A program made the translations under genes and the position numbers. Below, piece by piece: positions 42,530 to 54,961 of a stretch of DNA of 64,000 nucleotides. Each line of letters starts with the position of its first letter. Within the stretch, counting starts at the first letter, position 1. The stretch is from Lantana camara. Its lineage: Eukaryota; Streptophyta; Magnoliopsida; Lamiales; Verbenaceae. The DNA lies in contig CM074864.1 of assembly GCA_037501455.1 (NCBI GenBank), forward strand, positions 23,492,001 through 23,556,000, read 5' to 3'. The notes under the pieces are model-generated. The model was not told the DNA's origin, did no database searches, and was given only the letters and a program-made list of their open reading frames with translations.

Positions 42530-44527
42530 GTTGATAACCGCGAAAGGGGCATTCTCTTATTCTGTGGCCTTTTGTTTGCCACGGTGTCTGCTCTCTGGGG
42601 GCCTCGCCCTCGTGGGCTCCGGGAGCGCGATGGACTCCTTCTTCTCTCCCTTGAACGCTCATTGCATCGCTCGTCATAGTGCTCCAGCATTTTTACAAAT
42701 TCCTTCAGGTGGCTGCCCGCGATGAGCCTCTGGATTTCAGCCTCCAACTGGCGGCATTCATCCGTGGCATGCCCCTTTTGTTTATGGAAGGCACAATACT
42801 TGTTCGAGCGTCTTAACACATCAGTATCCTTCATCTTCGTAGGCCTTTTCAAAAGCTTCTTGTCAGATAAGGCATATACCTCCAAATTAGGCCTATTGAA
42901 GGGCACTCGCTCCAATCTTCGTGGAGGGGGCGGTGACTTGCGACGTTCTCTGTGGGGCTCTTCTCGCCCTCGTTCGTTTTTAAGGGGTCCAGAAGTCCTG
43001 GGAGCATTAGACCCGTACATGTCTTCGAGCGCGAAATAGGGTTCGACTATTTCTCTCATCGCCATGAGGGATGTGGGGCATTTCTTTGCGATGGAATCAG
43101 CAAATTTCTTGCTCACATATTGCTTGTGGTTGCAGGCTTTGAAAAGAACATGGATCAAAAAATCCATGGAAGGCCTCTCCACCAAGAGCACCTCCTTGTT
43201 GAAATGAGAGAAGAATGACCGAAGGGACTCATGCTCGCCTTGAATCAAGTTATACAAGGCAGTGGGTGCGGTGACAGGAGCCTTCAATGAATTGAAGTGG
43301 TTTAGGAATGCATCGGTGAGTTCACCATACGAATGGATCGAGCCAGACGGAAGACGGTTGTACCACTCTTGAGCCATTCCGACAAGGGAAGTGACAAAAA
43401 CCTTAGCCCAGTAATGGCTAGAATGCTCGTACAGGTGCATCAGGTGCAGAAAATAGTCCAGATGCTCTGCGGGGTCTGTGGTTCCGTCGTAGAGGTTGAC
43501 GGAGGTAGGAACCTTGCCCATGCCGGCCTGAGCCACTAGGACTTCCTCCACGAGGGGTGAACCTTTTGCGAGCGGATGGTGGTTATAACATCCAAAATTT
43601 TCCTCTTGTTCCAAGTGACATGGAACGTGCTGTTGACGGACATTACGACGAGCCTCTCTGGCATTACCTCGCTCGTCCCCGGCATGGGGGACTTGAGACC
43701 GCGCTCGAGAGAGCTATCCCACCATATCTTGTAACCCCTGCAGCTGGCCTTGCACAGCCGCGAGGAGGTTGGGATCTTCCCTTCTTGGCTCCCTCGCTGG
43801 GAAGCTTGTGGTCCTCGTTTTGATGCTCGGGAATGGACCTCCTCGTCAACATTGATTCTTCCTGTAGGTTCTTTGCCCCGGTTATCTTGGGGGCAATCTT
43901 GTTCATCGCCTCCTCGTCCAGGGACTTCCTTTTCCTTTGCTGGCGGAGGTGGCGGTTGAGCCCTCAAGATGGTCTGGGCCTCCCTAAGCGGATATCCCTG
44001 CAATCCCCCTAAAGGAGGGGCAACTTGAGTGGCCTGCCCAGAGGGGAAGTACATGGAATGAAAATTTTCCCACGCACTCTAGGCCGCCTGAACCTCACAC
44101 TGGGCATAAATAACCCGTAGCTGTTGAGAAGTGAAGGGGGTAACTCCACCCCTTCAATCTCCCTTGGAACCACCACCGGAAATTGGAGCTACCCGGCATG
44201 GTATGGTTAAGCTGCGGGCATCACGACGGTAGGGGTGAGTGTGTACCCAGGGGGCGGCATCATATAGGGGTGCCCTCCTGGGTTCGCATGGGCATTAAGC
44301 CACTGGTTTTGGGGATGATTTGGGAATGCAGGAGGCTGTGGGCCTCCAGCTGCGGCAGAGGAGGGTGACTCAGGAAGCACTGGTGGTGGGGCTATTAGTT
44401 CTGTGGGCGGAAGCGCTCCTCCGGTGGGTGGCGCTCCACCGGCCGCCGTTGATGAAGGGATGGTGACGTTGGTATCACGGGGAAGGTCATCTCCTCCCCC
44501 CACTGCTCCTGACCTAGTAGCGACCAT
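42526..44527 (-). pseudogene. Gypsy gag, several frameshifts
   Basis: The minus-strand start is at 44527 (MVATRSGAVGGGDD, a common Tat Gag opening), followed by a Pro/Ala-rich linker that stops near 44207. A charged segment at 43664-44054 is spread over two frames. The open core at 42526-43614 has the capsid region VNLYDGTTDPAEHLDYF, VGMAQEWYNRLPSGSI and DAFLNHFNSLKAP. It also has an Arg/Pro-rich linker and the knuckle CAFHKQKGHATDEC, then an RS-rich tail. At least two breaks lie between the start and the core. Confidence 0.85.
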
Positions 44528-44592
44528 GGTTTGTAAGGCGATGGGTGTTTGTTTTCCAACTAGCAAAAGAGAAGGGTGAGCTGAGAGTGGTT

Positions 44593-44609
44593 TCCCACAG
44601 ACGGCGCCA
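44593..44609 (-). other. Gypsy primer-binding site
   Basis: On the minus strand TGGCGCCGTCTGTGGGA lies four bases after the 5' LTR end. The TGGCGCC core is the usual primer type of Tat and Athila relatives and differs from the iMet type of the neighbouring elements. I have not matched it to a specific tRNA. Confidence 0.75.
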
Positions 44610-44613
44610 AAAA

Positions 44614-45499
44614 TGATGGTGTTCGATCAGGTTAGGGTCAAACTCCGATCACTTTCTATTTTGTTGAGGTGGGGAAACTGAGGGTGAAGCTCAAATAGGG
44701 TCGCCTGAAAAGCTATGGGCTCTACCTGCTAGGACAAACACCAACAAAGTCAGAAGGCCAAGCTGGGGAAACTGGGAGTGATTGGTGATTCCCAGTTTGG
44801 CTTTCCGATGCTCAAGTCAGATAATGATCTGAAAGAGAATGCAAGCAAGGGTATGAAGTTACAGTAATGGAGAATGCTTACAGGGATGAAGATGAATTCC
44901 CATATTTATAGTTGAGGGTCAGGGACCCTTTGGTGATTTGCCTCGTGTGGTCCTACCCTAATGTTATCCTAACACGTGTCGCAACGAGAAGAAACCTGGG
45001 AGGAATCTCCTGCAAAAGTTGGTAAAAGTTAGTGTTTGCAACAGTGGCAGGTACGCGGGCCTGTACGGGTGTCAGGGAGCTGTTTTGGAGGTTGGTAACG
45101 AGGGTGGGAGGCACGCTCGTGTCAACCGGGACTGATGGGCTTGGAGATCCGCATGGGGATGGGTGCCCAAGCAGTGCCACGAGGGGGAGTGGGACCCCTT
45201 TAATCTGCTGTTGTATGGGGGTGTGTCCGAAGGGACATGACGCTTGATGATGATTTCATCGGAGCCATGGCGTGCATGGCAGCGAAGTTGGCGCTCGTTA
45301 GCGAGCCTTGGGTGAGGCGCTCGTTAGTGAGCCTGGGATGATCATGTGTTTTATGAACGACGACATGCTTTATGTGACCTTGTGCTAGCGAGGTCTGGGA
45401 CGCTCGTAGGGGTTGACTTGGGGGATCGTTGAATCCACTTGCCATGCGTTGATTGTGCCACGTGTCAAAACGTGGGTCAAGCGTATTTTTGCCCCATCA
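44614..45499 (-). repeat. Gypsy 5' LTR, 886 bp
   Basis: Bounded by TGATGG and CCATCA, matching 23421-24268. On the minus strand it has a TATA box (44903-44910). The right target duplication tatat follows at 45500-45504. Confidence 0.92.
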
Positions 45500-46048
45500 T
45501 ATATAATAAGTGTAAAAACTAATCCTTTTATTATACCAATTATTGAGATAGAATCGAGTTAAAACTTTATCCTATACATGGTTTTCTTTGCAAAGAAACG
45601 AAACCTAACTAAATACTTCATCTTCATCGAAATTGGAACACTTTCTGTCAGGTCCACTAATTTTTTCACATATTTAAATTGATAGATCCAAGTAATTGTT
45701 GGTATTTATAGATGTTCTCGATGTGAAGAATCGTTTAATAATACGATGAAGGTATCTAAGTTCTATAACCCAAAAATTACTCAAAAGTTCAAGCTTTATG
45801 AAATGTTGCCATTTATCTAATCGAAAAGAATTTTTTGGTCCAATCATTTATATTATTTATTAAGTCAACCAAGTTTGATCTAATTAGTTAAAGCTCGAAA
45901 GAATTCTTTTTCTAAGATAATGAACTTAATTCGAATTCCTCTAACTATTTAGGTGTGTGTTTAATTAAAAATAAATTATATTATTTACTAATCGACAATG
46001 TTAATTATAGTTTGTTACTTTTTTCGCACATTAAAAAAACTATCAACT
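45500..46048. other. AT-rich spacer, nothing recognised
   Basis: No long ORF or repeat. It begins with the right target duplication of the gypsy element. Confidence 0.6.
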
Positions 46049-46430
46049 ATGATGCATAAACACGGATGCGGCAACACGAATACGACAAGACATAGACATG
46101 GCGATACGAATTTTTTAAAAGGTTTCGACACAACTATATTATATATATATATATGTATATATAAATTTATATAAGATAAGATATTTTTAAAAGTATTGAA
46201 TATTACAAACTTAAAAGAACATATATCATTCTCCAATTCAACATTAAAGTCATTACAAAAATATTATATATTTTTTATATAATGATATTATGAAAAGTGT
46301 ATATAATTATTTTTTTAAAAGAAAATTATATCCTCAAATTTTCAAGAAAAATAAATTAATTTTTTTTTTAATTTTTCGTGTTGGACATGTTTCGGGCCGT
46401 GTCCGAGCTGTGTCTGACACGTGTCCCCAG
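46049..46430. repeat. Left part of a GACACGG-type repeat, split by a solo LTR
   Basis: It begins ctatgatgcataaacacgg, like the terminal motif gtgtccgtgcatcatag read in reverse at 6440-6453. It holds acacgaatacgacaagac, a long AT-rich core and then ctgacacgtgtcc before the LTR. The right part continues at 50446. Confidence 0.5.
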
Positions 46431-49400
46431 TGTAACACCCCAAACGGAGGATGCCACATCCCCCGCACTAAGACCCAGACCCGCTCACGAAATGAAAAGT
46501 CCATGCCCGAATCCGAATCAAAGCGAACGGGAGACCAACTCACACACTAGACTAGGCGGATCTAACTTGACAAACTCAGAGTGCGGAAGCAATTAAAACC
46601 AATAGCAATAGATAGCGGAAGCATTTAAAACAAAACATGCAAAGCAGGTGACGGGTTCAACTAGTATAGATACCTAATCCCGGATATCAACATACATAGC
46701 AGGTGACGGGTTCAACTAGCATAGATACCTAATCCCGAATATCAACATACATAATCCAACATAATAAACAACATAAATATCACCAATATCTAGTAACAAC
46801 CAAATACTAGCTTACTAACCCCACACGGGTTGAAGTCTAAATAGAACATAAACATAATCTGCAAATGTGAAACATAAATACATAAAATAAGTAGAGTATG
46901 CGACAAATGCATCCTAACACCTACTAGACTGACAAGTGTGACTCAGAAGACTCACTTCCGCCTAGCTCAAGCCAAAAGAACCTGCAACTAAAAGATAAAA
47001 TGAGGTGTCAGTCAACTGACTGAGTGAGGGGGCTAACGCACACCCACAATATATATATAGAGCACAGCACATATCATAAGGGTGGACTCATGAACCGGGA
47101 TTAGGGTTTTGCATGCCAAAACAGTTGAAATACCCAAAATAGTATAAGTTTGGAAAACCATTTAGAGAAGCCTATCCCGTTTCACAAATCCCATACATTC
47201 ATAACATATACCCGGCGAGTACGGGCTTCCAACCTTTACTCCTCATAACTGAACAGAACATAAAGCAGAATCAATCCATCCTCTACTCCAATGATAGAAG
47301 AGCCACGCGTTGGCCCTAATCATCAATAACATACATACACACCCTCAAGGGGTAGCGAACCCACAAGAGTCCTCCCCGGCTGTACACCGAAGGCTCAAGA
47401 TATCACGTCTCCCTCATCGCCCTAAGGTCGCGCAATGATATCTCAAATGGAACTACGCACAGGTATATCCCCGACGGCCCTAACCGTCCCGGGGGCTCCT
47501 TACCCATAGCTCCTCGGATCCACAAACATACATACATACAGATACCAATATTTCATGGCAACTCGCTACAGAATCATAACATATCAGAGTTTTCCAAAAA
47601 TAGCTTACATATGCCTTAATACTTAATTTTTCTTCAAAACCAAGGATGGTCCACAAGGTCATAATCATATCATATCCAACACATATCTAATCATACATAG
47701 TATATAACCGCATGCAAGGATTGAAATCATCATATTAAGGCCATAGGACGCTTAACTATACAAAATCCTAAACCTCACCTTATGCAAGTAGAGTCTGAGA
47801 GTGTGAAGGGCCAAACACTCTAAACCTCGGGCCCACCGGCACCACCAAACTCTGTGAAAAGACATACAAAAGCCCAGACTTAGACTCTATATGAACCAAA
47901 CAAGACGCATGGCGTTGCTCAACATGATCGTGGTTATGCATAAGTGTTCATGTTGTGCTTGGATAAGGTGTCGTTGTCATTCAAGGCATATCAATGCTCA
48001 ACAAGGTCATATTTACAAGCAACCAACACGTAATTCCATATCCAAAGATGCAAGATCAATTTAGGAAGTCAAAGTATTCACAAAATGCATATTAAATCAT
48101 CCAATGTCACAGGGTTCGATTATAATATTAGAATTAAGCATCAAGTTCATGACGAATTGTAAAGTGCATAAGTAAGAGCAACTTGATCATATAAACATAC
48201 AGTTGGTGTACGTAGATGGCATGTTTGATACAAATAAAGAGTACATTTATTTCACTTAAGATCATACTTTACAACTTCACAACATGTTTGGTATACAAGC
48301 TCAAGTCACATTCATAGTTTCATAAATATTACACTTACATCCCCTTAGTTGATTACTATGCATAATTGTTCGTTTAAAGTGTTTATACAAATTCAACTAG
48401 GAATTAATTACTTACAAAGGATGACAATTATCAATTTATCGTAATTCATAATATACCATTTTCAAGTAATAAGAGTAAATCAAGATATTACAATTCTAAC
48501 TCCTATCATGCATCAAGTCTTAAGTTGTTCAAGCATCCTTCATGTATCTAAATTTATATTTGAAACACAATTTACAACAAACATAACATTGAGAACGTCT
48601 CAAATCCATATAGAGAAATCACAACATGTTCGTTCTTCGAAAATATCATTCAAGTTCATTTAGTCACATAAGAGATTAGTTTCTATATATTACACTAACA
48701 CCCCTTCAAATCTAACCACATAGCATAAATTCATCACATCGGGATTCAAATTGTAAATCGAAACATTCATGCATATCACAATCCATTCAATACATGTTTT
48801 CATATACGATTGGAATACATCTCGATCAACAAACCAACAATAACCAATTTATTTGCACTTAAAACAATTAATTCAAATAATCACAATTACGCAAAATAAT
48901 TCGTAATAAATAGATTGAGTGTCCGATTAATGAACGGAAAGTGGCGTTGAACTCACCACAACGAGAAGAATATTCTGTCCGAAAGTTACCGGAGTGCCGC
49001 CACCGGAGCCGCCGGAAAGTCGCCGGGCCGCCACCGGGCCGCCGTCAAAAGTCGCCGGAAAAATCCCAAAAAATCAATCCTGAATGAAGTCTTCGTGCCC
49101 GTTCCGAATCCTCGATCAGTTTCTGGAAATTCCAAGCCGATTGTCCTAGATCTGAAATCTAAGAACACGAAAACCCTAAATCTTCAAACTCAAATTACTT
49201 CCAAACCGGTGAACCAAAATGCGATCCGAAAGAGACGTTGTCTTACCCATGACGAGCTCTTCGAAAGCCCTAAGGTAGCTTTCCGGAAAAATCCTCGGAG
49301 CTAGTGCCGCCGTTGCACCGCCATTTTGCCGCCACCGATCCGCCGCCAAACCACCGAATCTGGAGTCGCCTGATCACAGGTCACTAGTTCTCGTCATTTC

Positions 49401-50440
49401 GAACAACTTTTGTGAAGAGCCCGAGACCAAAAGATGGCCGTAAAAGGCCCCCGTTGGCCGCCGAAGTTTCTGCCGCTGCAGCTACAGTAACTCGCGCCGT
49501 CGCCGCGAGCTTTGGGCGGCGCGTGCGGCTCCGTCTCTGCTCCGATGGACGCGCCGTCGACGTCAACCGCTGCACCGGGAAGTCCTCTTGCAGGGTCTTC
49601 GGCACGTGTACCAAGGAAGTGGCCGGAATACGCCGCGAAACGCCGGTGAAGTGGCGGCGGTCTGACAGCTCCGCCGCTGCTACTGAAATCCGGCCATAAC
49701 TCCGACACCGTTCTTTGTTAGGCCGTGAAATTGGTACTCTTACGTCGGTCTCGCCGAGATAATCGAAATGGACTATTCGTTTGTTGAATTCCGTCAAGAA
49801 ACGATCGAGTTATGGGGTCGTAACCGAAGCCGCGCATAGTGACCCGAGGGAAAAAGAGAGTGGGAGAGGAAAGAGAGAGAGAAAAGGGATTGGGAGAAAT
49901 GTGTCTTGTGCACAAGCTATATACAACCGGGTATCCTTATCGCGTAACAAAGAGAAATATCGCGTACAAATAATCGTGAATAAAATTGGTAAAGTTACGA
50001 ATAAACATTCAAGCTTCGAATTAATTTTACAAATTAATATGAAAATAGAGATTTACCAATTAGAGTTTAATTCAATTTAATTTTTAAAAAATCTTTCGTA
50101 AAATTTAACGACAATTTGTAAACACATGATTGACAATTAATCTCAAGGAATTCAAGTAAACCGAAATTAAACAAGTTAAGTAACATGATGGATATAAAAT
50201 CAACTTGACAATTAATTTCATGGAATAAATTTGAATTAAATCAAATTAGACAGTTAGGGTTACATATGTGCGTAATTCATCAAGTTGACAATTAATCTTA
50301 GAATAATTCGAATGATCACATATTAAATTGGATTTACATTTAATCACATAATTCAAGAACTCTTAAATTAAACACACACAAGTGTAGAGACTTACTTGTT
50401 AATACCATCAGGATGCCTTCCGAGAATACGGGGCGTCACA
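46431..50440 (-). repeat. Solo LTR, 4010 bp, TGTAACACCCC class
   Basis: The segment runs TGTAACACCCC...GGGCGTCACA and is flanked by an exact 5 bp duplication, cccag, at 46426-46430 and 50441-50445. There is no internal region, so it arose by recombination between two LTRs. Its left end (ccacatcccccgcacta near 46451) matches the left end of the LTR at 1699. A GC-rich block at 48985-49700, full of gccgcc runs, gives several spurious ORFs. No real coding region is supported. Confidence 0.92.
46643..46752. repeat. 55 bp tandem duplication in the solo LTR
   Basis: agcaggtgacgggttcaact starts at 46643 and 46698, each followed by tagatacctaatcccg. Confidence 0.85.
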
Positions 50441-50445
50441 CCCAG

Positions 50446-50580
50446 CATGTCGAATTTTTTTTTAATTCTTGAACATATTTTATCGTGTCGGATACTTGTT
50501 GGAGCCTTATCCATGTTTGACACGTATCCGACACTGCATAGGATAAAATTTTGGAGTATCTGAGTATTATGACCTATCAA
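50446..50580. repeat. Right part of the split GACACGG-type repeat
   Basis: It holds tcgtgtcggatacttgttgg, acacgtatccgacactg and gagtatctgagtattatgac, resembling 6385-6453. With 46049-46430 it flanks the solo LTR, which makes that repeat the insertion target. Confidence 0.5.
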
Positions 50581-51155
50581 GTACTATACTTTTCGTGGTT
50601 GGTTATGCTACTTTTTCATTTTTCATTTTTTTTTTTTTACTTTCTCTTGTTAATATTGTTCCGATATTTTTCTATATAATTCTTGATTTTACTTTTGCTA
50701 AACACCATGCATCAATTGCCTTACTTCATCATTATTTAAAATATTTCATCTCACAATTAAAATAGCAACATAATTTTACTTTATTTTAAATGGATTTTCA
50801 CTTTTGTTAATTTAGAATATACAGAGAGATAAAATAACCTGAAATGAAAGAAAAAGTAGAGAGATCTCCAAAAGAAGCATGATGCATAACACCTACACCG
50901 GTAACACTTGTTGTAACAAGATGCCTTAATTCATTCGAAAGGGCGAAAATAAACAATTTGTTTTATAAAAAGAAACCTTGATTATTCGCTTAAGTATAAT
51001 GATGGTTTGTGCAATAAGCATCAAGGCTTTATAACTCTTTCGGCGTCGTTCATATGCTTCAATGATTCTCTTTGAATGAGATATTATCAAGATTAATAAT
51101 ATTAATGGTGTCTCCATCTGATTGCCGAGTTTGATAGATAGTGAAGAAAACATGG
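50581..51155. other. AT-rich spacer, nothing recognised
   Basis: No supported ORF, element or RNA. It ends with catgg at 51151-51155, the candidate target site of the adjacent copia LTR. Confidence 0.55.
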
Positions 51156-51283
51156 TGCTTGGGGAAACCTTTTTTTATTGACCGTAATCACGTAATACAT
51201 AATACATAACTAGGTTACAATATATAATACGGTAAGTCAACTATACGATATATACAAATCCCTGATTAATAGCTTTCCTAACA
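51156..51283 (-). repeat. Short copia 3' LTR, 128 bp (Ale/Retrofit-like)
   Basis: On the minus strand TGTTAGGAAAGC...CCCCAAGCA follows the RNase H end and a ttgagaaagag purine tract, and contains aataaaaaaag before its end. LTRs this short, with this start, are typical of Ale/Retrofit copia elements. Confidence 0.65.
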
Positions 51284-51759
51284 CTCTTTCTCAAGTCGAG
51301 TTTCAGGTCAACGATGCTCAACTTGCTCAGAACTTCACCGAAAATCCTCCCATTTACTGCCTTTGTCAAGATGTCCGCTAACTGATCCTCGGGCCGCACA
51401 AAAGGGATGTCAACAACTCGTTCCTCCAGCTTCTCCTTAATAAAGTGCCTATCCACCTCCACGTGTTTAGTACGATTATTCTCTACCGGGTTCTCTCATA
51501 TACTAATAGCAGCCCGGTTGTCAAACCTTAATTTGCAGGCTCCTGCTATAGGAAAACCAATTTCTGTGAGTAACTTCCTCAGCCACAGGATTTCATTTAC
51601 TCCTCATGCAATACCCTAAAACTCTGCTTCTGCGCTCGAGAGGGCCACCACTTTTCTGCTTTTTATTCCTCCAAGTCACCAAATTTCTCCTAACTAATGT
51701 AAAATACCCTCGGAAGTTGACCTTTGTCCACTGGATTTCCTGCCTAATCTGCATCCATA
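51284..51759 (-). pseudogene. Ale-type copia RNase H C-terminal part
   Basis: On the minus strand the decayed sequence includes EVDRHFIKEKLEERVVDIPF and EDQLADILTKAV, the conserved end of copia RNase H. Upstream are broken remains of the serine/alanine-rich catalytic motif and the GNPVDKGQ region. The upstream half is separated by the solo LTR at 51761-52407. Confidence 0.8.
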
Positions 51760-51760
51760 T

Positions 51761-52407
51761 GTTTGCACAAATTTTCGTTGAATCTGCAATAAATCAATGC
51801 AAAATACAAGAAAATAGCAAAACAAAGAATTTATTGATTTAATTTGAAAAATGGTACAATCTTTGTAAATCCTCTGATTCTTTTGTACGGGTTGATTCGA
51901 GGGCTTGATGCTTAATCTCGAATTAGATGTAGAATTTGGGCTGGGGGTGTTAGATCGTTGCATGGGCTCAAAGACTTGAGAGTTTGGATGCTTGATCTTT
52001 GATTTGAAAAACTTAGGGATTGATTTAGAGGACTTGATGATTTAAACCTTGAAAAAGTGTTGAGTCTTTATGGCGGCAGCACTTCGTCGTGGCAAGAAAT
52101 CGGGAACTTGAGAGTTTTTTCCCTTGATTTGATTTGTGGATGATATGTCCTCTTGATGATATGATTTGTGAGCTCCGGAGTTTTATTTATAGGCACGTGT
52201 TGGGCTCGCTTCACTTCATGGGCTTGGATTGGGCTTGGACTTAAGAGCCCATTTGATTAATCCAAAATAATAATTTATACTTATTATTTGAGATCAGATC
52301 ATAATAAAGACCAAATTTGATATGAACTTAAATTAAAAATAATTAACTAATAGCCAATTTTTTTAGGCCATTAATTAATTATTTATCATCGAATTTCGGT
52401 GTCAACA
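51761..52407 (-). repeat. Solo LTR, about 647 bp, inside copia RNase H
   Basis: On the minus strand it starts TGTTGACACCGAAATTCG and ends TTTGTGCAAAC(A). The plus-strand flanks are catat (51756-51760) and catat (52408-52412). The codons on either side (GHLDIEVY and DAD.AGNP) belong together in a copia RNase H, so the insertion site is certain. A minus-strand TATA box lies near 52186-52193. The exact outer base is ambiguous by one. Confidence 0.85.
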
Positions 52408-52412
52408 CATAT

Positions 52413-53640
52413 ATACTTCAATGTCTAAGTGTCCATGTTTCTGAAACAAGACACCTCTTCTCGGATATCCCTTCAAGTAGTGAAATACCCTCAATACTGC
52501 ATCCATATGTTCTTTCTGAGGCCGATGCATGAATTGACTTAGAACCCCTAGGCTACATCCGGCCAAGTGTGTGAGAGATAGATCAGTTTTCTCACTAAAC
52601 TTTGATACTGACCCTTATCGACTTCCTTTGCCTCTTCTACAATCTGTAATCCATGATTGACAACTATCGGATTGTCTTCTAGCTTACACTTGAGAAGTCC
52701 AATCTCAGCAAGAAAGTATAGGACACACTTTTGTTGGGAAATGAAGATACCCTATCTACAACTCAACACCTTTAGCCCCATAAAGTACTTGAGCTTTCCT
52801 AGATCCTTCAATTCAAACTCTCGAAACAAGTTTTCCCAAAGTTGGGATATCTTCTCTGAGTCATCTCTCTTCATTATCATATCATCCACGTATATTATGA
52901 GGCAGGTTTCTTTCCTATCCTTTCTCTTCAGGAACAACGTATGATCTGAGTTACTCTGATGATATCCATACCTTCTCATGGCAACAGTGAACCGACCAAA
53001 CCAGGCTCGAGATGACTGCTTCAAGCCATATAACGCTTTCCTCAACCTCCACACTTCCCCTTCATCATATTTTCTTGAGAATCCTGGGGAAGGCTACATA
53101 TAGACTTCTTCTCTCAGATCACCATGCAAGAATGCATTCTTTACATCGAACGGCCAATCCTGATTTGCAGCTATAGAGAATAGGAGTCCAATCATGTCAA
53201 TTTTTGCCACTGGGGAGAATGTCTCTAAGTAGTCAATTGCATAAGTCTGCGTGTACCCTTTAGCCACTGGTCTGGCTTTCTACCTTTCAGCACTCCCATC
53301 TGCTCTGTGCTTGACTTTGAATACCCTTCGACATCCCACTATTCTTTTCCCATTGGGAAGTCTACATTTCTCCCAAGAACCATTTTTCTCGAGGGCCTCC
53401 ATTTCATCTTCCATAACTCGAGCCCATTTGTCATCCTTCATTGCTTCCTCTGGTTTACTTGGCACAGAGGTTGAATAAACTAAGGTGGCATATGCTTTGG
53501 CCTGCGGTGTGAGATTTTCTTTAGCCAGATCAGCTATTGGATATCTCGGGGTTCTGTTTTCGAGTTCAGGCTCATATCTCTTTGGAGGCACCCCTCTATT
53601 CGCCTGAGAAGACAACACATATCTGTTCTCCTATATGTTC
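52413..53640 (-). pseudogene. Ale-type copia reverse transcriptase
   Basis: On the minus strand the frames carry DKWARVMEDEMEALEKNGSW, the RT start, and RLPNGKRIVGCRRVFKVKHR. Then come LRKALYGLKQSSRAWFGRF, the catalytic IIYVDDMIM, EFELKDLGKLKYFMGLKV, and the RNase H connection up to KRCLVSETWTLRH. Several stops and frameshifts break it. It belongs with the 3' LTR at 51156 and the integrase remains at 53640-54540. Confidence 0.85.
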
Positions 53641-54540
53641 TGAATTTCTATTTCTCGTTGTATCGGTATCTCACTCTCCCCCTGAGCTTCCTCACTCTCT
53701 GCACTGTCAGCATCAACGATAGGAATTGTACTAGTAGAACTAACAGAATCACTATTATATACCTCAGGATTGTCGGTTGGAGTGACTGGAGTATGATGAG
53801 AGTGTGTGGGGGGTTTGTACTGAGAGAGAGATAGGCTCGGTAGTCCCGACTACATGCTCTGTTGGGACTATGTTTGGCCAAAAGTGTGACACCTAACCAA
53901 AGGATGGGGGAAGAAATACTATGTATCAAGGAATTCACAATCCATGGTTGTATATAAACAACGAGTGGGTGGATGGTAACCTGTATCCCTTTTGGTTAAC
54001 TCCATACCCCACAAAAAACACATTTTAGAGCACAGGGATGATGTTTGGTTCGATCAGACTTAGGGAAATGAATGAAGACCGAGCTACCAAAGACCCAAGA
54101 AGGTAGGGTTAATGTGGACGGTACACTAACCTAAGCACTAAAGTGTTTGAGTGGAGTGGCAAAGTTTAAGGCTTTCGTAGGGATACAGTTTTTAAGATAC
54201 ACAGATGTAGCAACTGCTTCGGGCGAAAAAGATTTAGTGAAGTGAGATTCAAGCAACATAGCCCGGGACATCTCAAGAAGTTGACAGTTTTTTCTTTCGG
54301 ACACCCCATTTTGTTGGGGGGTATTTGGACAAGACGTCAGGTGTATAAGCTAATTATCCCTGAAAAACTATTTGAGTGTTGTGTTGACCCCCCCTCCCCC
54401 CGGCGCCGTTATCAGATCTAAGAACCTGGATGTGAGTTTTAAATTGGGTACGAACCATGTTAAAGAACTCCATAAATTTACAGGCTACATTACATTTTTG
54501 CTTAGGAAAATAAATCTACGTCATCCTAAAGCAGTCAAGA
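53641..54540 (-). pseudogene. Ale-type copia integrase remains and linker
   Basis: On the minus strand, broken frames include KFMEFFNMVRTQFKTHIQVL and RSDNG around the second catalytic Asp, and the KSDRTKHHPCALKCVFVGY core-end block. A Ser-rich linker lies toward 53650. It is cut at about 54540 by plus-strand copia sequence, so its 5' half is missing. Confidence 0.75.
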
Positions 54541-54961
54541 TTAGTTTCTAAGGGTTTCACTCAAAGATGGAAGTGCGGAAGCCTTTAAAGCAAGATTAGT
54601 TGCTAAGGGTTTCACTTAAAGACCAGGTGTAGACTTTGATAAAACCTTCTCACCGGTTGCAATGCAAAAATCCATTCGAATCATGCTTGCCAAAGTTGCA
54701 TATTACGACTATGAGATATGGAAAATGGATGTGAAAACTGTATTTCTTAATGGAGACATTGACAAAGACATTTACATGGAGCAACCCATGGGTTTCACAT
54801 TCAGTGGGAGTGGACAAAAGGTTTGTAAGCTCTAAAGATCAATCTATGGATTGAAACAAACTTCTTGAGATTGGAATATTCGGTTTGATGAAGCAATCAA
54901 ATCATTTGGCTTCGTTCAAAATCCGAATGAATCCTGTGTGTACAAGAAAGAATTGGAAACC
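54541..54961 (+). pseudogene. Plus-strand copia RT, first part
   Basis: The plus strand reads [10 protein letters not shown], a stop, RPGVDFDKTFSPVAM, IWKMDVKTVFLNGDIDKDIY, RSIYGLKQTS and DEAIKSFGFVQNPNESCVYK, a copia RT N-terminal half with at least three stops. The first lines contain a 55 bp near-duplication (aagattagtttctaagggtt at 54538 and again at about 54593). It is interrupted by the solo LTR at 54962; the 5' part of this element is missing. Confidence 0.85.

Larger units (their letters stand above)
23421..45499 (-). mobile_element. Ty3/gypsy retrotransposon, Tat/Retand type, with nested copia
   Basis: Two LTRs (23421-24268 and 44614-45499), both TGATGG...CCATCA, are flanked by an identical target duplication, tatat (23416-23420 and 45500-45504). 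On the minus strand, reading right to left, come a primer site, gag, protease, reverse transcriptase, RNase H, integrase, a long spacer with an antisense gene, a polypurine tract and the 3' LTR. The total is 22,079 bp, or about 12.5 kb without the nested copia element at 31917-41515. The large size, spacer after integrase, antisense ORF and CX2HX4HX4C-type gag knuckle fit the Tat lineage. All ORFs are broken, so the copy is defective. Confidence 0.93.

Noticed and set aside
48986..49797. ORFs rich in Ala, Arg and Ser in a gccgcc-rich region
   Set aside because: They lie inside the solo LTR 46431-50440 and overlap each other on both strands, with no motif.
54390..54412. C-rich tract as a regulatory or quadruplex element
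   Set aside because: It falls in the middle of broken copia integrase code and looks like local slippage; no second G-rich context supports a function.
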